From Streptomyces viridochromogenes (GTDB taxonomy: Bacteria > Actinomycetota > Actinomycetes > Streptomycetales > Streptomycetaceae), in assembly GCF_001270495.1 (NCBI RefSeq), contig NZ_LGUR01000196.1, positions 62,001 through 126,000 of the forward strand: a stretch of 64,000 bases of DNA. Direction: 5' to 3'. Each line of letters opens with the position of its first letter. Positions within the stretch are counted from its first letter, which is position 1. This document shows positions 17,042-25,969 of the stretch, in pieces. The notes under the pieces were generated by a model, which saw only the letters and a list, made by a program, of their open reading frames with translations, made no database searches and was not told the DNA's origin. Made by a program: the position numbers and the translations under genes.

Positions 17042-18555
17042 GCGGCGGCCCTCCCCGTTGCTGCGGCCATCACGGTTTCCTCGGTGGCTTCGGAGCGGGG
17101 GATCTCGGCGGTCAGGCGGCCTTCGTGCATCACGAGCACGCGGTCGGCCATGCCGAGGATCTCGGGCAGGTCGGAGGAGATCATCAGGACGGCCACGCCG
17201 TCGGCGGCCAGCTCGCTGAGCAGCCGGTGCACCTCGGCCTTGGTGCCGACGTCGATACCGCGGGTGGGCTCGTCGACGATCAGCACCCTCGGGCCGGTGG
17301 CGAGCCACTTGGCGAGGACGACCTTCTGCTGGTTTCCGCCGGACAGGGTGTTCACGGTGTCGGCGATCCGCGCGTACTTGACCTGGAGCCTGACGGCCCA
17401 GTCGAGGGAGCGGCTGCGTTCGGCGCCCCGGTCCATGAGGCCGGCCTTCACGGTCGTACGAAGGCCCGTGAGGCCGATGTTGCGCTCGATGGACATGTCC
17501 ATCACCAGGCCCTGGGCCCGCCGGTCCTCGGGGACCAGGGCGAGGCCGGAGGCCATGGCGGTGGACGGGGCGCCGTTGGTGAGCTTGCGACCGTCCACCT
17601 CGACCTCGCCGGCGTCCCAGCGGTCGATGCCGAAGACGGCCCGCGCGACTTCCGTACGGCCCGCGCCGACCAGACCGGCGAGGCCGACGATCTCGCCGCG
17701 CCGCACGTCGAAGGAGACGTCGGTGAAGACGCCCTCGCGGGTCAGCCGGCGCACACTCAGGGCGACCTCGCCCGGCTTCACGTCCTGCTTCGGGTACAGC
17801 TCGTCGAGGTCACGGCCGACCATCCGGCGTACGAGGTCGTCCTCGGTCATGCCGTCCAGCGGCTCGCTGGCGATCCAGGCGCCGTCCCGCAGGGTGGTCA
17901 CCCGCCGGCAGATCTGGAAGATCTCCTCCAGCCGGTGGGAGATGAAGAGGACGGCGGCGCCCTGTTCACGCAGGGTGCGGACGACTCCGAAGAGCCGGGC
18001 GACCTCGCTGCCGGTGAGGGCGGCGGTCGGCTCGTCCATGATCAGGACGCGGGCGTCGAAGGACAGCGCCTTGGCGATCTCGACGATCTGCTGGTCGGCG
18101 ATGGACAGGCCGCGCGCGGGGCGGTCGGGGTCGAGCTCGACGCCGAGACGCTGCATCAGCGCCAGGGTCGCGGCGTGGGTCGCCCTGTGGTCGATCCGGC
18201 CGAGGGCGCGCCGTGGCCGGCGGCCCATGAAGATGTTCTCGGCGATCGAGAGGTCGGGGAAGAGGGTCGGCTCCTGGTAGATCACGGCGATGCCGGCGTC
18301 GCGGGCGTCACCGGGGCCGTGGAAGACGACGGGCGCACCGTCGAGCAGCACCTGGCCCGCGTCGGGGCGGTGCACTCCGGCGAGCGTCTTGATCAGGGTC
18401 GACTTGCCCGCGCCGTTCTCTCCGGCGAGGGCGTGCACCTCCCCGGGAAACAGCTCCAGGGAGACGTCCCGCAGGGCGCGGACCGCGCCGAAGGACTTCG
18501 AGATGTCCCTGAGCGCCAGAACCGGGGCCGGACCCGTGGTGGACGGGTGGGTCAT
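17038..18555 (-). CDS. rhaT: Rhamnose ABC transporter ATP-binding protein (double ATPase)
   Basis: The 505-residue tandem ABC ATPase is of the RbsA/MglA type. The first domain has Walker [10 protein letters not shown] (residues about 45-53), signature [15 protein letters not shown] and Walker [12 protein letters not shown]. The second has the degenerate Walker [11 protein letters not shown] (Arg in place of Lys, normal for this family), [15 protein letters not shown] and [12 protein letters not shown]. It drives rhamnose import. It is the first gene of the leftward operon. The start ATG 18555 has GAGGAG at nine bases; the in-frame extension to 18645 would cross the operator. The name rhaT here means the ABC ATPase, not the E. 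coli symporter. Confidence 0.93.
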   Translation of the reverse strand: MTHPSTTGPAPVLALRDISKSFGAVRALRDVSLELFPGEVHALAGENGAGKSTLIKTLAGVHRPDAGQVLLDGAPVVFHGPGDARDAGIAVIYQEPTLFPDLSIAENIFMGRRPRRALGRIDHRATHAATLALMQRLGVELDPDRPARGLSIADQQIVEIAKALSFDARVLIMDEPTAALTGSEVARLFGVVRTLREQGAAVLFISHRLEEIFQICRRVTTLRDGAWIASEPLDGMTEDDLVRRMVGRDLDELYPKQDVKPGEVALSVRRLTREGVFTDVSFDVRRGEIVGLAGLVGAGRTEVARAVFGIDRWDAGEVEVDGRKLTNGAPSTAMASGLALVPEDRRAQGLVMDMSIERNIGLTGLRTTVKAGLMDRGAERSRSLDWAVRLQVKYARIADTVNTLSGGNQQKVVLAKWLATGPRVLIVDEPTRGIDVGTKAEVHRLLSELAADGVAVLMISSDLPEILGMADRVLVMHEGRLTAEIPRSEATEETVMAAATGRAAA

Positions 18556-18599
18556 GGGGGCTCCTCGACGACGCCGGCGGGACGGCCCTCTCGGCGTCG

Positions 18600-18611
18600 T
18601 GAAAGGTTTCA
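18600..18611. promoter_or_regulatory. LacI-type operator at the rhaT operon promoter
   Basis: TGAAAGGTTTCA is an inverted repeat with TGAAA/TTTCA arms. It lies 14 bases past the -10 box of the leftward promoter, inside the leader, where a bound repressor would stop initiation or elongation. The arm sequence is shared with the sites at 18766 and 31393. Confidence 0.7.
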
Positions 18612-18625
18612 ACTTGGTTGCCGGG

Positions 18626-18655
18626 ACGTTAGGCACGCAGCGCATGTCACGTCAA
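18626..18655 (-). promoter_or_regulatory. Promoter of the rhaT-P-Q-S-M operon
   Basis: On the minus strand TTGACG (18655-18650) and TAACGT (18631-18626) are 18 bases apart, a good vegetative-type promoter. The start point would be near 18619, giving a leader of about 64 bases that contains the operator at 18600-18611. Confidence 0.65.
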
Positions 18656-18665
18656 TGGGTCCGTG

Positions 18666-18680
18666 TCGAAAAAGTTTCGA
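18666..18680. promoter_or_regulatory. Second inverted repeat in the rhamnose divergent region
   Basis: TCGAAAAAGTTTCGA has perfect 6-base arms (TCGAAA/TTTCGA) around AAG. It lies between the two divergent promoters, 11 bases upstream of the leftward -35. It resembles the other operators but has a 3-base centre, so it may be an auxiliary site or one for a different regulator. Confidence 0.45.
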
Positions 18681-18729
18681 TGAACAAAGGTCACGGCGAA
18701 GTCACGAGAAACAGCCTTGGCCGTGGGGG

Positions 18730-18758
18730 TTGACACCCCTTCGGGCGGCTCATACGTT
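18730..18758 (+). promoter_or_regulatory. Promoter of rhaI
   Basis: TTGACA (18730-18735) and TACGTT (18753-18758) are separated by exactly 17 bases, close to an ideal HrdB-type promoter. The predicted start near 18765 abuts the operator at 18766. Confidence 0.75.
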
Positions 18759-18765
18759 CCCGTCT

Positions 18766-18777
18766 TGAATCGTTTCA
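18766..18777. promoter_or_regulatory. LacI-type operator at the rhaI promoter
   Basis: TGAATCGTTTCA (reverse TGAAACGATTCA) sits at the predicted transcription start. It differs at one base from the site in front of the GH78 rhamnosidase gene and shares its arms with the site at 18600. Confidence 0.72.
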
Positions 18778-18837
18778 CAGCGAAGCGGTTCCGATGTCTA
18801 CCGTCCGACTACCGTCCCGACGTCACAGGAGCCCTCA

Positions 18838-19998
18838 GTGACCGAGCTCGCCGCGGTGAAGGCCGCACTCAAGACCCAGGCAGTCGAAACGCCGTCGTGG
18901 GCGTACGGGAACTCGGGGACGCGGTTCAAGGTGTTCGCCCAGCAGGGCGTTCCGCGGACGCCGTGGGAGAAGCTGGACGACGCGGCTCAGGTGCACGCGT
19001 TCACCGGTGTGGCCCCGACCGTGGCGCTGCACATTCCCTGGGACAAGGTCGACGACTACGCGGCGCTGGCCAAGCACGCCGAAGAGCGTGGTGTGAAGCT
19101 GGGCGCGATCAACTCCAACACCTTCCAGGACGACGACTACAAGCTGGGCAGCATCTGCCATCCGGACGCGGTGGTGCGGCGCAAGGCCGTCGATCATCTG
19201 CTGGAGTGCGTCGACATCATGGATGCGACGGGCTCCGCCGATCTGAAGCTGTGGTTCGCGGACGGCACGAACTATCCGGGGCAGGACGACCTGCGGGCGC
19301 GGCAGGACCGGTTGGCCGAGGGCCTCGCCGAGGTGTACGAGCGGCTCGGGGACGGGCAGCGGATGCTGCTGGAGTACAAGTTCTTCGAGCCGGCCTTCTA
19401 CTCGACGGATGTGCCGGACTGGGGGACGGCGTACGCGCACTGTCTCAAGCTCGGGCCGAAGGCGCAGGTCGTCGTGGACACCGGGCACCATGCGCCGGGG
19501 ACCAACATCGAGTTCATCGTCGCGACGCTGCTCAGGGAGGGGAAGCTCGGGGGGTTCGACTTCAACTCGCGGTTCTATGCGGACGACGACCTGATGGTGG
19601 GGGCCGCGGACCCGTTCCAGTTGTTCCGGATCATGTACGAGGTCGTGCGTGGGGGTGGGTTCTCCCCCGAGGTCGCGTTCATGCTCGACCAGTGCCACAA
19701 CATCGAGGCGAAGATCCCGGCGATCATCCGGTCGGTGATGAATGTGCAGGAGGCCACCGCGAAGGCGTTGCTGGTCGACCGGGCGGCGTTGGCCGCGGCG
19801 CAGACGTCTGGTGATGTGCTTGAGGCGAATGCCGTGCTGATGGATGCGTACAACACGGATGTGCGGCCGTTGCTGGCCGAGGTGCGGGGGGAGATGGGGC
19901 TCGATGGCGACCCCATTGCCGCGTACCGCCGGTCCGGGTGGGCCGAGAAGATCGTGGCCGAGCGGGTTGGTGGGGAGCAGGCCGGGTGGGGGGCCTGA
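18838..19998 (+). CDS. rhaI: L-rhamnose isomerase (Pseudomonas stutzeri/actinobacterial type)
   Basis: The 386-residue TIM-barrel isomerase converts L-rhamnose to L-rhamnulose. Family marks are [13 protein letters not shown] near the N-terminus, [50 protein letters not shown] and [19 protein letters not shown]; the Glu, Asp, His and second Asp of these segments bind the two metal ions. It belongs to the type unrelated at sequence level to E. coli RhaA. The start is GTG 18838 with CAGGAG eight bases upstream. It is the first gene of the rightward rhamnose operon and has its own promoter and operator just upstream. Confidence 0.94.
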   Translation: MTELAAVKAALKTQAVETPSWAYGNSGTRFKVFAQQGVPRTPWEKLDDAAQVHAFTGVAPTVALHIPWDKVDDYAALAKHAEERGVKLGAINSNTFQDDDYKLGSICHPDAVVRRKAVDHLLECVDIMDATGSADLKLWFADGTNYPGQDDLRARQDRLAEGLAEVYERLGDGQRMLLEYKFFEPAFYSTDVPDWGTAYAHCLKLGPKAQVVVDTGHHAPGTNIEFIVATLLREGKLGGFDFNSRFYADDDLMVGAADPFQLFRIMYEVVRGGGFSPEVAFMLDQCHNIEAKIPAIIRSVMNVQEATAKALLVDRAALAAAQTSGDVLEANAVLMDAYNTDVRPLLAEVRGEMGLDGDPIAAYRRSGWAEKIVAERVGGEQAGWGA

Positions 19999-20037
19999 TT
20001 ACCGGGTCTCGACTGCCAGGTTCGACCGGTTGCAGGC

Positions 20038-20105
20038 TGCGGGCCGTGTGTGGCTGGTCGCGCCCACGCGGCGGAGCCGCATATCGATACAGCGCCGCGC
20101 CCCTG
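20038..20105 (+). repeat. Dispersed intergenic repeat, copy 2
   Basis: The stretch begins TGCGGGCCGTGTGTGGCTGG, continues TCGCGC, and ends CGCGCCCCTGA. The middle, between the GGTCGCGC and CGCGCCCCT parts, has been replaced by another GC-rich hairpin (GCGGCGGAGCCGC region). It fills the gap between rhaI and the aldolase fusion gene. Confidence 0.6.
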
Positions 20106-20147
20106 AAAACAGCTCCCTTCACCCTCTTCTAGATAGGACTGAAAGTC

Positions 20148-22187
20148 ATGGCACCCCATCCCGAAGCCGCCGCCCTTCTTTCCCGCTCTCACCGGCTCGG
20201 CTCCGACCCCCGTAACACCAACTACGCCGGCGGAAACGCGTCCGCCAAGGGCACCGATACCGACCCCGTCACCGGTGGTGACGTGGAGCTGATGTGGGTC
20301 AAGGGGTCCGGGGGTGATCTCGGGACGCTCACCGAGGGCGGGCTGGCCGTGTTGCGGCTGGACCGGATGCGGGCGCTTGTCGATGTCTATCCGGGCGTCG
20401 AGCGTGAGGACGAGATGGTCGCCGCCTTTGACTACTGCCTGCATGGGAAGGGTGGGGCGGCGCCGTCCATCGACACCGCCATGCACGGGCTCGTCGACGC
20501 GGCGCATGTCGATCATCTGCATCCCGACTCCGGTATCGCGCTCGCCTGTGCCGCCGACGGGGAGAAGCTGACCGCCGAGTGTTTCGGGGACAGCGTGGTG
20601 TGGGTGCCGTGGCGGCGGCCCGGGTTCCAGCTCGGGCTGGACATCGCCGCGGTCAAGGAGGCGAACCCGCAGGCCGTCGGGTGCATCCTCGGCGGGCACG
20701 GGATCACCGCGTGGGGTGACACCTCCGAGGAGTGCGAGCGGAACTCGCTGCACATCATCCGGACCGCGGAGGCGTTTCTCGCCGAGCGCGGGAAGCCGGA
20801 GCCCTTCGGGCCGGTGATCGAGGGGTACGCGGCGCTCGGCGCCGTCGAGCGGCGGGAACGGGCCGCGGCGCTGGCGCCGGTCATCCGCAGCATCGCTTCC
20901 CAGGACCGGCCGCAGGTGGGTCACTTCACCGACTCCGAGGTCGTCCTCGACTTCCTCGCGAGCGCCGAGCACCCGAGGCTGGCGGCCCTGGGCACCTCGT
21001 GCCCGGACCACTTCCTGCGGACCAAGGTGCGGCCGCTGGTCCTGGATCTGCCGCCCACCGCCCCCCTCAACGATGCCGTGGCCCGGCTCCGGGAGCTGCA
21101 CGCCGAGTACCGCGAGGAGTACGCCGCCTACTACCGGCGGCACGCCCTGCCCGACTCCCCCGCCATGCGCGGCGCCGACCCGGCGATCGTGCTGATCCCC
21201 GGGGTCGGCATGTTCAGCTTCGGCAAGGACAAGCAGACCGCGCGGGTCGCGGGCGAGTTCTACGTCAACGCCATCAACGTGATGCGCGGGGCCGAGGCCG
21301 TCTCCACGTATGCGCCCATCGAGGAGTCCGAGAAGTTCCGGATCGAGTACTGGGCGCTGGAGGAGGCCAAGCTCCAGCGGATGCCGAAGCCCAAGCCGCT
21401 CGCGACGCGGGTCGCGCTGGTGACCGGTGCCGGCAGCGGGATCGGGAAGGCGATCGCGCAGCGGCTCGTCGCCGAGGGCGCGTGTGTGGTCGTCGCCGAC
21501 CTCAACGCCGAGAACGCCCAGGCCGTCGCCGAGGAGCTCGGCGGGCCCGACAAGGCCGTCGCCGTGACGGTCGACGTCACGTCGGAGGAACAGATCACCG
21601 CAGCCTTCAAGGCCGCCCTGCTGGCCTTCGGCGGGGTCGATCTGGTGGTCAACAACGCCGGTATCTCCATCTCCAAGCCGCTGCTGGAGACCTCGGCCAA
21701 GGACTGGGACCTCCAGCACGACATCATGGCGCGCGGCTCGTTCCTCGTGTCGAGGGAAACGGCGCGGGTGATGATCGCTCAGAAGCTGGGCGGTGACATC
21801 GTCTACATCGCCTCCAAGAACGCCGTCTTCGCCGGACCGAACAACATCGCCTACTCGGCCACCAAGGCCGATCAGGCTCATCAAGTGCGGCTGCTGGCCG
21901 CCGAGTTGGGTGAGCACGGCATCCGCGTCAACGGGATCAACCCGGACGGCGTCGTGCGCGGGTCGGGCATCTTCGCCGGCGGGTGGGGGGCCAAGCGGGC
22001 CGCCGTGTACGGGGTCGAGGAGGAGAAGCTGGGTGAGTTCTACGCCCAGCGGACCATCCTCAAGCGGGAGGTGCTCCCGGACCACGTCGCCAACGCCGTC
22101 TTCGCCCTGACCGGCGGGGACCTGACCCACACCACCGGGCTGCACATCCCGGTCGACGCCGGCGTCGCGGCCGCCTTCCTGCGGTGA
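20148..22187 (+). CDS. Rhamnulose-1-phosphate aldolase / lactaldehyde dehydrogenase fusion
   Basis: The 679-residue protein has a class II aldolase domain (about residues 1-400, zinc ligands in HVDHLHPDSG near residue 120 and GGHGITAWGDT near 184) and a short-chain dehydrogenase domain (about 415-679) with the NAD motif VTGAGSGIGKAIAQRL, NNAGIS and the catalytic YSATKADQ. The first half splits L-rhamnulose-1-phosphate into DHAP and L-lactaldehyde; the second oxidises the aldehyde to L-lactate. This fused form (RhaEW, B. subtilis YuxG) replaces E. coli RhaD. The ATG at 20148 is followed by aldolase sequence at once. The next gene starts in its stop codon (GTGA). Lactate as product fits the lut genes downstream. 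Confidence 0.93.
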   Translation: MAPHPEAAALLSRSHRLGSDPRNTNYAGGNASAKGTDTDPVTGGDVELMWVKGSGGDLGTLTEGGLAVLRLDRMRALVDVYPGVEREDEMVAAFDYCLHGKGGAAPSIDTAMHGLVDAAHVDHLHPDSGIALACAADGEKLTAECFGDSVVWVPWRRPGFQLGLDIAAVKEANPQAVGCILGGHGITAWGDTSEECERNSLHIIRTAEAFLAERGKPEPFGPVIEGYAALGAVERRERAAALAPVIRSIASQDRPQVGHFTDSEVVLDFLASAEHPRLAALGTSCPDHFLRTKVRPLVLDLPPTAPLNDAVARLRELHAEYREEYAAYYRRHALPDSPAMRGADPAIVLIPGVGMFSFGKDKQTARVAGEFYVNAINVMRGAEAVSTYAPIEESEKFRIEYWALEEAKLQRMPKPKPLATRVALVTGAGSGIGKAIAQRLVAEGACVVVADLNAENAQAVAEELGGPDKAVAVTVDVTSEEQITAAFKAALLAFGGVDLVVNNAGISISKPLLETSAKDWDLQHDIMARGSFLVSRETARVMIAQKLGGDIVYIASKNAVFAGPNNIAYSATKADQAHQVRLLAAELGEHGIRVNGINPDGVVRGSGIFAGGWGAKRAAVYGVEEEKLGEFYAQRTILKREVLPDHVANAVFALTGGDLTHTTGLHIPVDAGVAAAFLR

Positions 22188-23632
22188 GCGCGGCCGTGAA
22201 GTCGTACGCCGCGGTCGACCTCGGGGCGTCCAGCGGGCGCGTCATGGTGGGCCGCGTCGGCCCGGACTCGCTGGAGCTGAGCGAGGCCCACCGTTTCCCC
22301 AACCGGCCGGTGCGCGTGCCGGAGGGGCTGCGCTGGGACGTGCTCGCGCTGTACGCGGGAGTGCTGGACGGGCTGCGGGCGGCCGGGCAGGTCGACTCCG
22401 TCGGCATCGACAGCTGGGCCGTGGACTACGGGCTGCTGGACGCCGACGGGGCGCTGCTCGGCAATCCCGTGCACTACCGGGACTCCCGGACGAAGGGGGT
22501 CGCGAAAAAGGTGTGGGCGACCGTCCCGGCGGCGGAGCTGTACGCCGCGACCGGGTTGCAGTACGCCCCGTTCAACACCCTGTACCAGCTGACCGCCGCC
22601 CGGGAGACCGCTCAACTGGCGTACGCCAAGCGGCTGTTGCTCGTCCCGGACCTGCTGTCGTACTGGCTCACCGGCCGGCAGGGCACCGAGCTCACCAACG
22701 CCTCCACGACCCAGCTGATCGATCCCCGGACGCGGGACTGGTCGTACGACGTCGCCTCGCGGCTGGGTGTCGACCTGGGCCTGTTCGCGCCGCTGCGGCA
22801 GCCCGGCGACTCCGCGGGGGTGCTGCGCGGGGAGGTGCTGGAGGAGACCGGGCTGAGTGGTCCGGTGCCGGTGACGGCGGTCGGGTCGCACGACACCGCG
22901 TCCGCCGTGGCCGCCGTTCCGGCCGACGGGGAGCGGTTCGCGTACATCTGCACCGGCACCTGGTCGCTGGCCGGGCTCGAGCTGGGCGCTCCCGTACTGA
23001 CCGAGGAGAGCCGGGCCGCCAACTTCACCAATGAGCTGGGGCTGGACGGCACGGTCCGGTATCTGCGGAACATCATGGGGCTGTGGCTGCTCCAGGAGTG
23101 CGTACGGGCCTGGGGCGAGCCCGATCTGGGCGCGCTGCTGCTCGACGCGTCCAAGGTGCCGGCGCTGCGGTCGGTCGTGGACGCGGGGGACGCGGCGTTC
23201 CTGGCGCCGGGGCGGATGCCCGAGCGGATCGCCGAGGCGTGCCGCGCCTCGGGGCAGCCGGTGCCCGCCTCGCCCGCCGAGATCACGCGCTGCATCCTCG
23301 ACTCGCTCGCCCTCGCCCACCGGCGGGCCATCAGGGACGCCGAGCGGCTGGCCGACCATCCCGTCGACGTCGTGCACGTCGTCGGGGGCGGCACCCGCAA
23401 CGCCCTGCTGTGCCAGCTGACCGCCGACGCGTGCGGGCTGCCGGTGGTGGCGGGGCCGACCGAGGCCGCCGCCCTCGGGAACGTCCTGGTCCAGGCACGT
23501 ACCCACGGGCTGGTCGGGGACCTCGGCGATGGCCGGCGCCTGCTCATCCGTACGCAGCCGCTGACCCGGTACGAGCCGCGGGGGGACGCGGCGCGCTGGA
23601 GCGAGGCGGAGGCCCGGCTCACCCGAGGGTGA
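22184..23632 (+). CDS. rhaB: Rhamnulokinase
   Basis: The 482-residue FGGY-family sugar kinase phosphorylates L-rhamnulose at O-1. Marks are the N-terminal phosphate loop AVDLGASSGRVMVGR, SIDSWAVDYGLLD (catalytic Asp), YAPFNTLYQL, CTGTWSLAGLEL and the C-terminal VHVVGGGTRNALLCQLTADA adenosine site. The start GTG overlaps the previous stop by four bases, so it is translated coupled to the aldolase fusion. It completes the cytosolic rhamnose pathway (isomerase, kinase, aldolase, dehydrogenase) in one operon. Confidence 0.94.
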   Translation: MSAAVKSYAAVDLGASSGRVMVGRVGPDSLELSEAHRFPNRPVRVPEGLRWDVLALYAGVLDGLRAAGQVDSVGIDSWAVDYGLLDADGALLGNPVHYRDSRTKGVAKKVWATVPAAELYAATGLQYAPFNTLYQLTAARETAQLAYAKRLLLVPDLLSYWLTGRQGTELTNASTTQLIDPRTRDWSYDVASRLGVDLGLFAPLRQPGDSAGVLRGEVLEETGLSGPVPVTAVGSHDTASAVAAVPADGERFAYICTGTWSLAGLELGAPVLTEESRAANFTNELGLDGTVRYLRNIMGLWLLQECVRAWGEPDLGALLLDASKVPALRSVVDAGDAAFLAPGRMPERIAEACRASGQPVPASPAEITRCILDSLALAHRRAIRDAERLADHPVDVVHVVGGGTRNALLCQLTADACGLPVVAGPTEAAALGNVLVQARTHGLVGDLGDGRRLLIRTQPLTRYEPRGDAARWSEAEARLTRG

Positions 23633-23643
23633 ACCTCATCCCA

Positions 23644-23660
23644 CGGGTGAAACTCACCCG
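23644..23660 (+). terminator. Hairpin after rhaB
   Basis: CGGGTGA, AAC, TCACCCG make a perfect 7-base stem with a 3-base loop, 12 bases after the rhaB stop. There is no T-run, as is usual in this GC-rich DNA. It would separate the rhamnose and lut transcripts partly or fully. Confidence 0.5.
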
Positions 23661-23708
23661 ACGGTGAGCGGGGTCTCCCCCGGGCCGCGCGCCCGCACTA
23701 CCCTGCAC

Positions 23709-23719
23709 TCATCCGATGA
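23709..23719. promoter_or_regulatory. GntR-type operator before lutA (LutR-like)
   Basis: TCATCCGATGA fits the TCATC-N-GATGA pattern described for the lactate regulator LutR of Bacillus subtilis. It is immediately followed by a second palindrome TGATCGATCA at 23717-23726. Both lie 13-30 bases before the lutA start. No GntR gene is present in the window, so the regulator would be encoded elsewhere. Confidence 0.55.
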
Positions 23720-23738
23720 TCGATCACTAGGAGCCGCG

Positions 23739-24494
23739 ATGCGTGTCGCCCTGTTCCTGACCTGTGTCAACGACACGCTCTATCCGGACACCGGGCGCGC
23801 CGTGGTGAAACTGCTGACCAGGCTGGGCGTCGACGTCGACTTCCCGATGGCCCAGACCTGCTGCGGGCAGGCGCACTACAACACCGGCTACCGCCATGAG
23901 GCCGAGCCCCTCGCCCGCCATTTCTCCGATGTCTTCGGGGAGTACGAGGCGATCGTCACCCCGTCCGGGTCGTGCGGGGCGATGGTGCGCGAGTTGTATC
24001 CGCGGATGGGTGCGCGGGCCCGTGCCGAGGGGCGCGGGGACACCCTCGCGACGACCCTGGCACCGGTGGTGCCGAAGACGTACGAGCTGACGGAGTTCCT
24101 GGTGGACGTGGTGGGGGTGACCGACGTGGGCGCCTACTACCCGCACAAGGTGACCTACCACCCGACCTGTCACGGCCTGCGCGGGCTGGGGCTCGCCGAC
24201 CGGCCCCGGCGCCTCCTCCAGGCCGTCAAGGGACTGGAGTTGGTGGAACTCCCGGGTGCGCAGGAGTGCTGCGGGTTCGGCGGCACCTTCGCGGTGAAGA
24301 ACTCCGATGTCTCGGCGGCGATGGGCGCGGACAAGGTGCGCAACGCCGAGTCGACGGGCGCCGACGTGCTGTGCGCGGCGGACAACTCCTGTCTGATGCA
24401 CATCGGCGGGACGATGGCGCGGCTGCGGACGGGCATGCGGCCGGTGCACATCGCGGAGATCCTGGCGAGCACGGAGGAGGAGCCGGCCGTATGA
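23739..24494 (+). CDS. lutA: Lactate utilisation protein A (cysteine-rich Fe-S oxidoreductase)
   Basis: The 251-residue protein consists of two CCG domains (PF02754 type). The first has FLTCVNDTLYPD and QTCCGQAHYNTGY, the second YHPTCHGLRGLG and QECCGFGGTFAVKN; these cysteines bind iron-sulfur clusters. LutABC together oxidise L-lactate to pyruvate at the membrane without the usual flavin dehydrogenase. The start is ATG 23739, with AGGAG ahead; the frame's earlier start at 23664 would cross the operator. The stop overlaps the lutB start in ATGA. Its place directly after a pathway that ends in lactate is metabolically sensible. Confidence 0.92.
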   Translation: MRVALFLTCVNDTLYPDTGRAVVKLLTRLGVDVDFPMAQTCCGQAHYNTGYRHEAEPLARHFSDVFGEYEAIVTPSGSCGAMVRELYPRMGARARAEGRGDTLATTLAPVVPKTYELTEFLVDVVGVTDVGAYYPHKVTYHPTCHGLRGLGLADRPRRLLQAVKGLELVELPGAQECCGFGGTFAVKNSDVSAAMGADKVRNAESTGADVLCAADNSCLMHIGGTMARLRTGMRPVHIAEILASTEEEPAV

Positions 24495-25969
24495 GCGGGA
24501 CGTTCGTAGGAATGCCGGCGTTTCCGAAGGCCGCGCACGAGGCCGTGCACGACACGACCCTGCGCGGCAATCTGCGCCACGCCACGCACACCATCCGCGG
24601 CAAGCGGGCCAAGGCCGTCGCGGAGGTGTCCGACTGGGCGGAGCTGCGGGAGGCCGGGAAGCGGATCAAGGACCATACGCTGCGTCATCTCGACCGCTAT
24701 CTCGTGCAGTTGGAGGAGTCGGTCACGGCGGCGGGCGGTACGGTCCACTGGGCCGCGGACGCCGACGAGGCCAACCGGATCGTGGCGGACCTCGTCAAGG
24801 CGACCGGTGAGTCCGAGGTCGTCAAGGTCAAGTCGATGGCCACGCAGGAGATCGGGCTGAACGAGGCCCTGGAGGCGGAGGGCATCCGCGCCTACGAGAC
24901 CGATCTCGCCGAGCTGATCGTGCAGTTGGGCAGGGACCGCCCCTCGCACATCCTCGTCCCGGCGATCCACCGCAACCGGGGCGAGATCCGCGACATCTTC
25001 CGCAAGGAGATGAGCGAGTGGGGCCGCCCGGCTCCGGACGGCCTGACCGACACGCCCGCCGAACTGGCCGAGGCCGCCCGCCTCCACCTCCGCGAGAAGT
25101 TCCTGCGCGCCAAGGTCGGTATCTCCGGCGCCAACTTCATGGTCGCCGAGACCGGCACGCTGGTGGTCGTGGAGTCCGAGGGCAACGGGCGGATGTGCCT
25201 GACGCTGCCGGAGACGCTGATCTCGGTGGTCGGCATCGAGAAGATCGTGCCGACCTGGCGGGACCTGGAGGTGTTCCTCCAGACCCTCCCCCGCTCCTCC
25301 ACCGCCGAGCGCATGAACCCGTACACGTCCATGTGGACCGGTACGACGGACGGTGACGGGCCGAGGACCTTCCACCTGGTCCTCCTCGACAACGGCCGCA
25401 CCGACACCCTCGCCGACGAGGTCGGCCGCCAGGCCCTGCGCTGCATCCGCTGCTCGGCCTGTCTCAACGTCTGCCCGGTGTACGAGCGGGCGGGCGGGCA
25501 CGCCTACGGCTCGGTCTACCCGGGCCCGATCGGCGCCATCCTCAGCCCTCAACTCCGGGGCGTGTCCAGTGAGATCGACGCCTCGCTGCCGTACGCGTCG
25601 TCGCTGTGCGGCGCCTGCTACGAGGTGTGCCCCGTCGCCATCGACATCCCCGAGGTGCTGGTGCATCTGCGGGAGCGGGTCGTCGAGGGCGGCCAGGTGA
25701 CCTCGAACGGCAACAAGGTGGTGCTGAAACCCGCGAAGGGCCATGCCGCCGAGCGGGCCGCGATGCGGGCGACACGCTGGGCGTTCAGCCACCCGGGCGC
25801 CCTGCGGACGGGACAGCGGCTCGCCTCACGCACCCGCCGGCTGCATCCGCGCACGCTGCCCGGCCCCGGCAAGGCATGGAGCGAGACCCGGGATCTGCCG
25901 ACCGTGCCCGCGGAGCCGTTCCGGGACTGGTGGCAGCGGACGCAGGGCGGAAAGGACGGTGCCAAGTGA
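24491..25969 (+). CDS. lutB: Lactate utilisation protein B (ferredoxin-type Fe-S protein)
   Basis: The 492-residue protein has an LUD (DUF162) domain in the first 300 residues (GANFMVAETGTLVVVESEGN) and then two 4Fe-4S motifs, CIRCSACLNVCPVY at about residue 318 and CGACYEVCPVAIDIPEVL at about 376. It is the central subunit of the LutABC lactate oxidase complex and passes electrons to the respiratory chain. The start ATG overlaps the lutA stop and the stop overlaps the GTG of lutC, so all three are translated as a coupled set. A basic tail follows the last cluster motif. Confidence 0.93.
   Translation: MSGTFVGMPAFPKAAHEAVHDTTLRGNLRHATHTIRGKRAKAVAEVSDWAELREAGKRIKDHTLRHLDRYLVQLEESVTAAGGTVHWAADADEANRIVADLVKATGESEVVKVKSMATQEIGLNEALEAEGIRAYETDLAELIVQLGRDRPSHILVPAIHRNRGEIRDIFRKEMSEWGRPAPDGLTDTPAELAEAARLHLREKFLRAKVGISGANFMVAETGTLVVVESEGNGRMCLTLPETLISVVGIEKIVPTWRDLEVFLQTLPRSSTAERMNPYTSMWTGTTDGDGPRTFHLVLLDNGRTDTLADEVGRQALRCIRCSACLNVCPVYERAGGHAYGSVYPGPIGAILSPQLRGVSSEIDASLPYASSLCGACYEVCPVAIDIPEVLVHLRERVVEGGQVTSNGNKVVLKPAKGHAAERAAMRATRWAFSHPGALRTGQRLASRTRRLHPRTLPGPGKAWSETRDLPTVPAEPFRDWWQRTQGGKDGAK

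Noticed and set aside
15635..18280. Rightward 881-residue open frame over the rhamnose transporter genes
   Set aside because: Its composition is Ser/Arg/Thr-rich with no motif, and it is the antisense shadow of three well-recognised genes.
19575..22145. Leftward 856-residue open frame over rhaI and the aldolase fusion
   Set aside because: No family motif, and the sense strand carries two clear enzymes.
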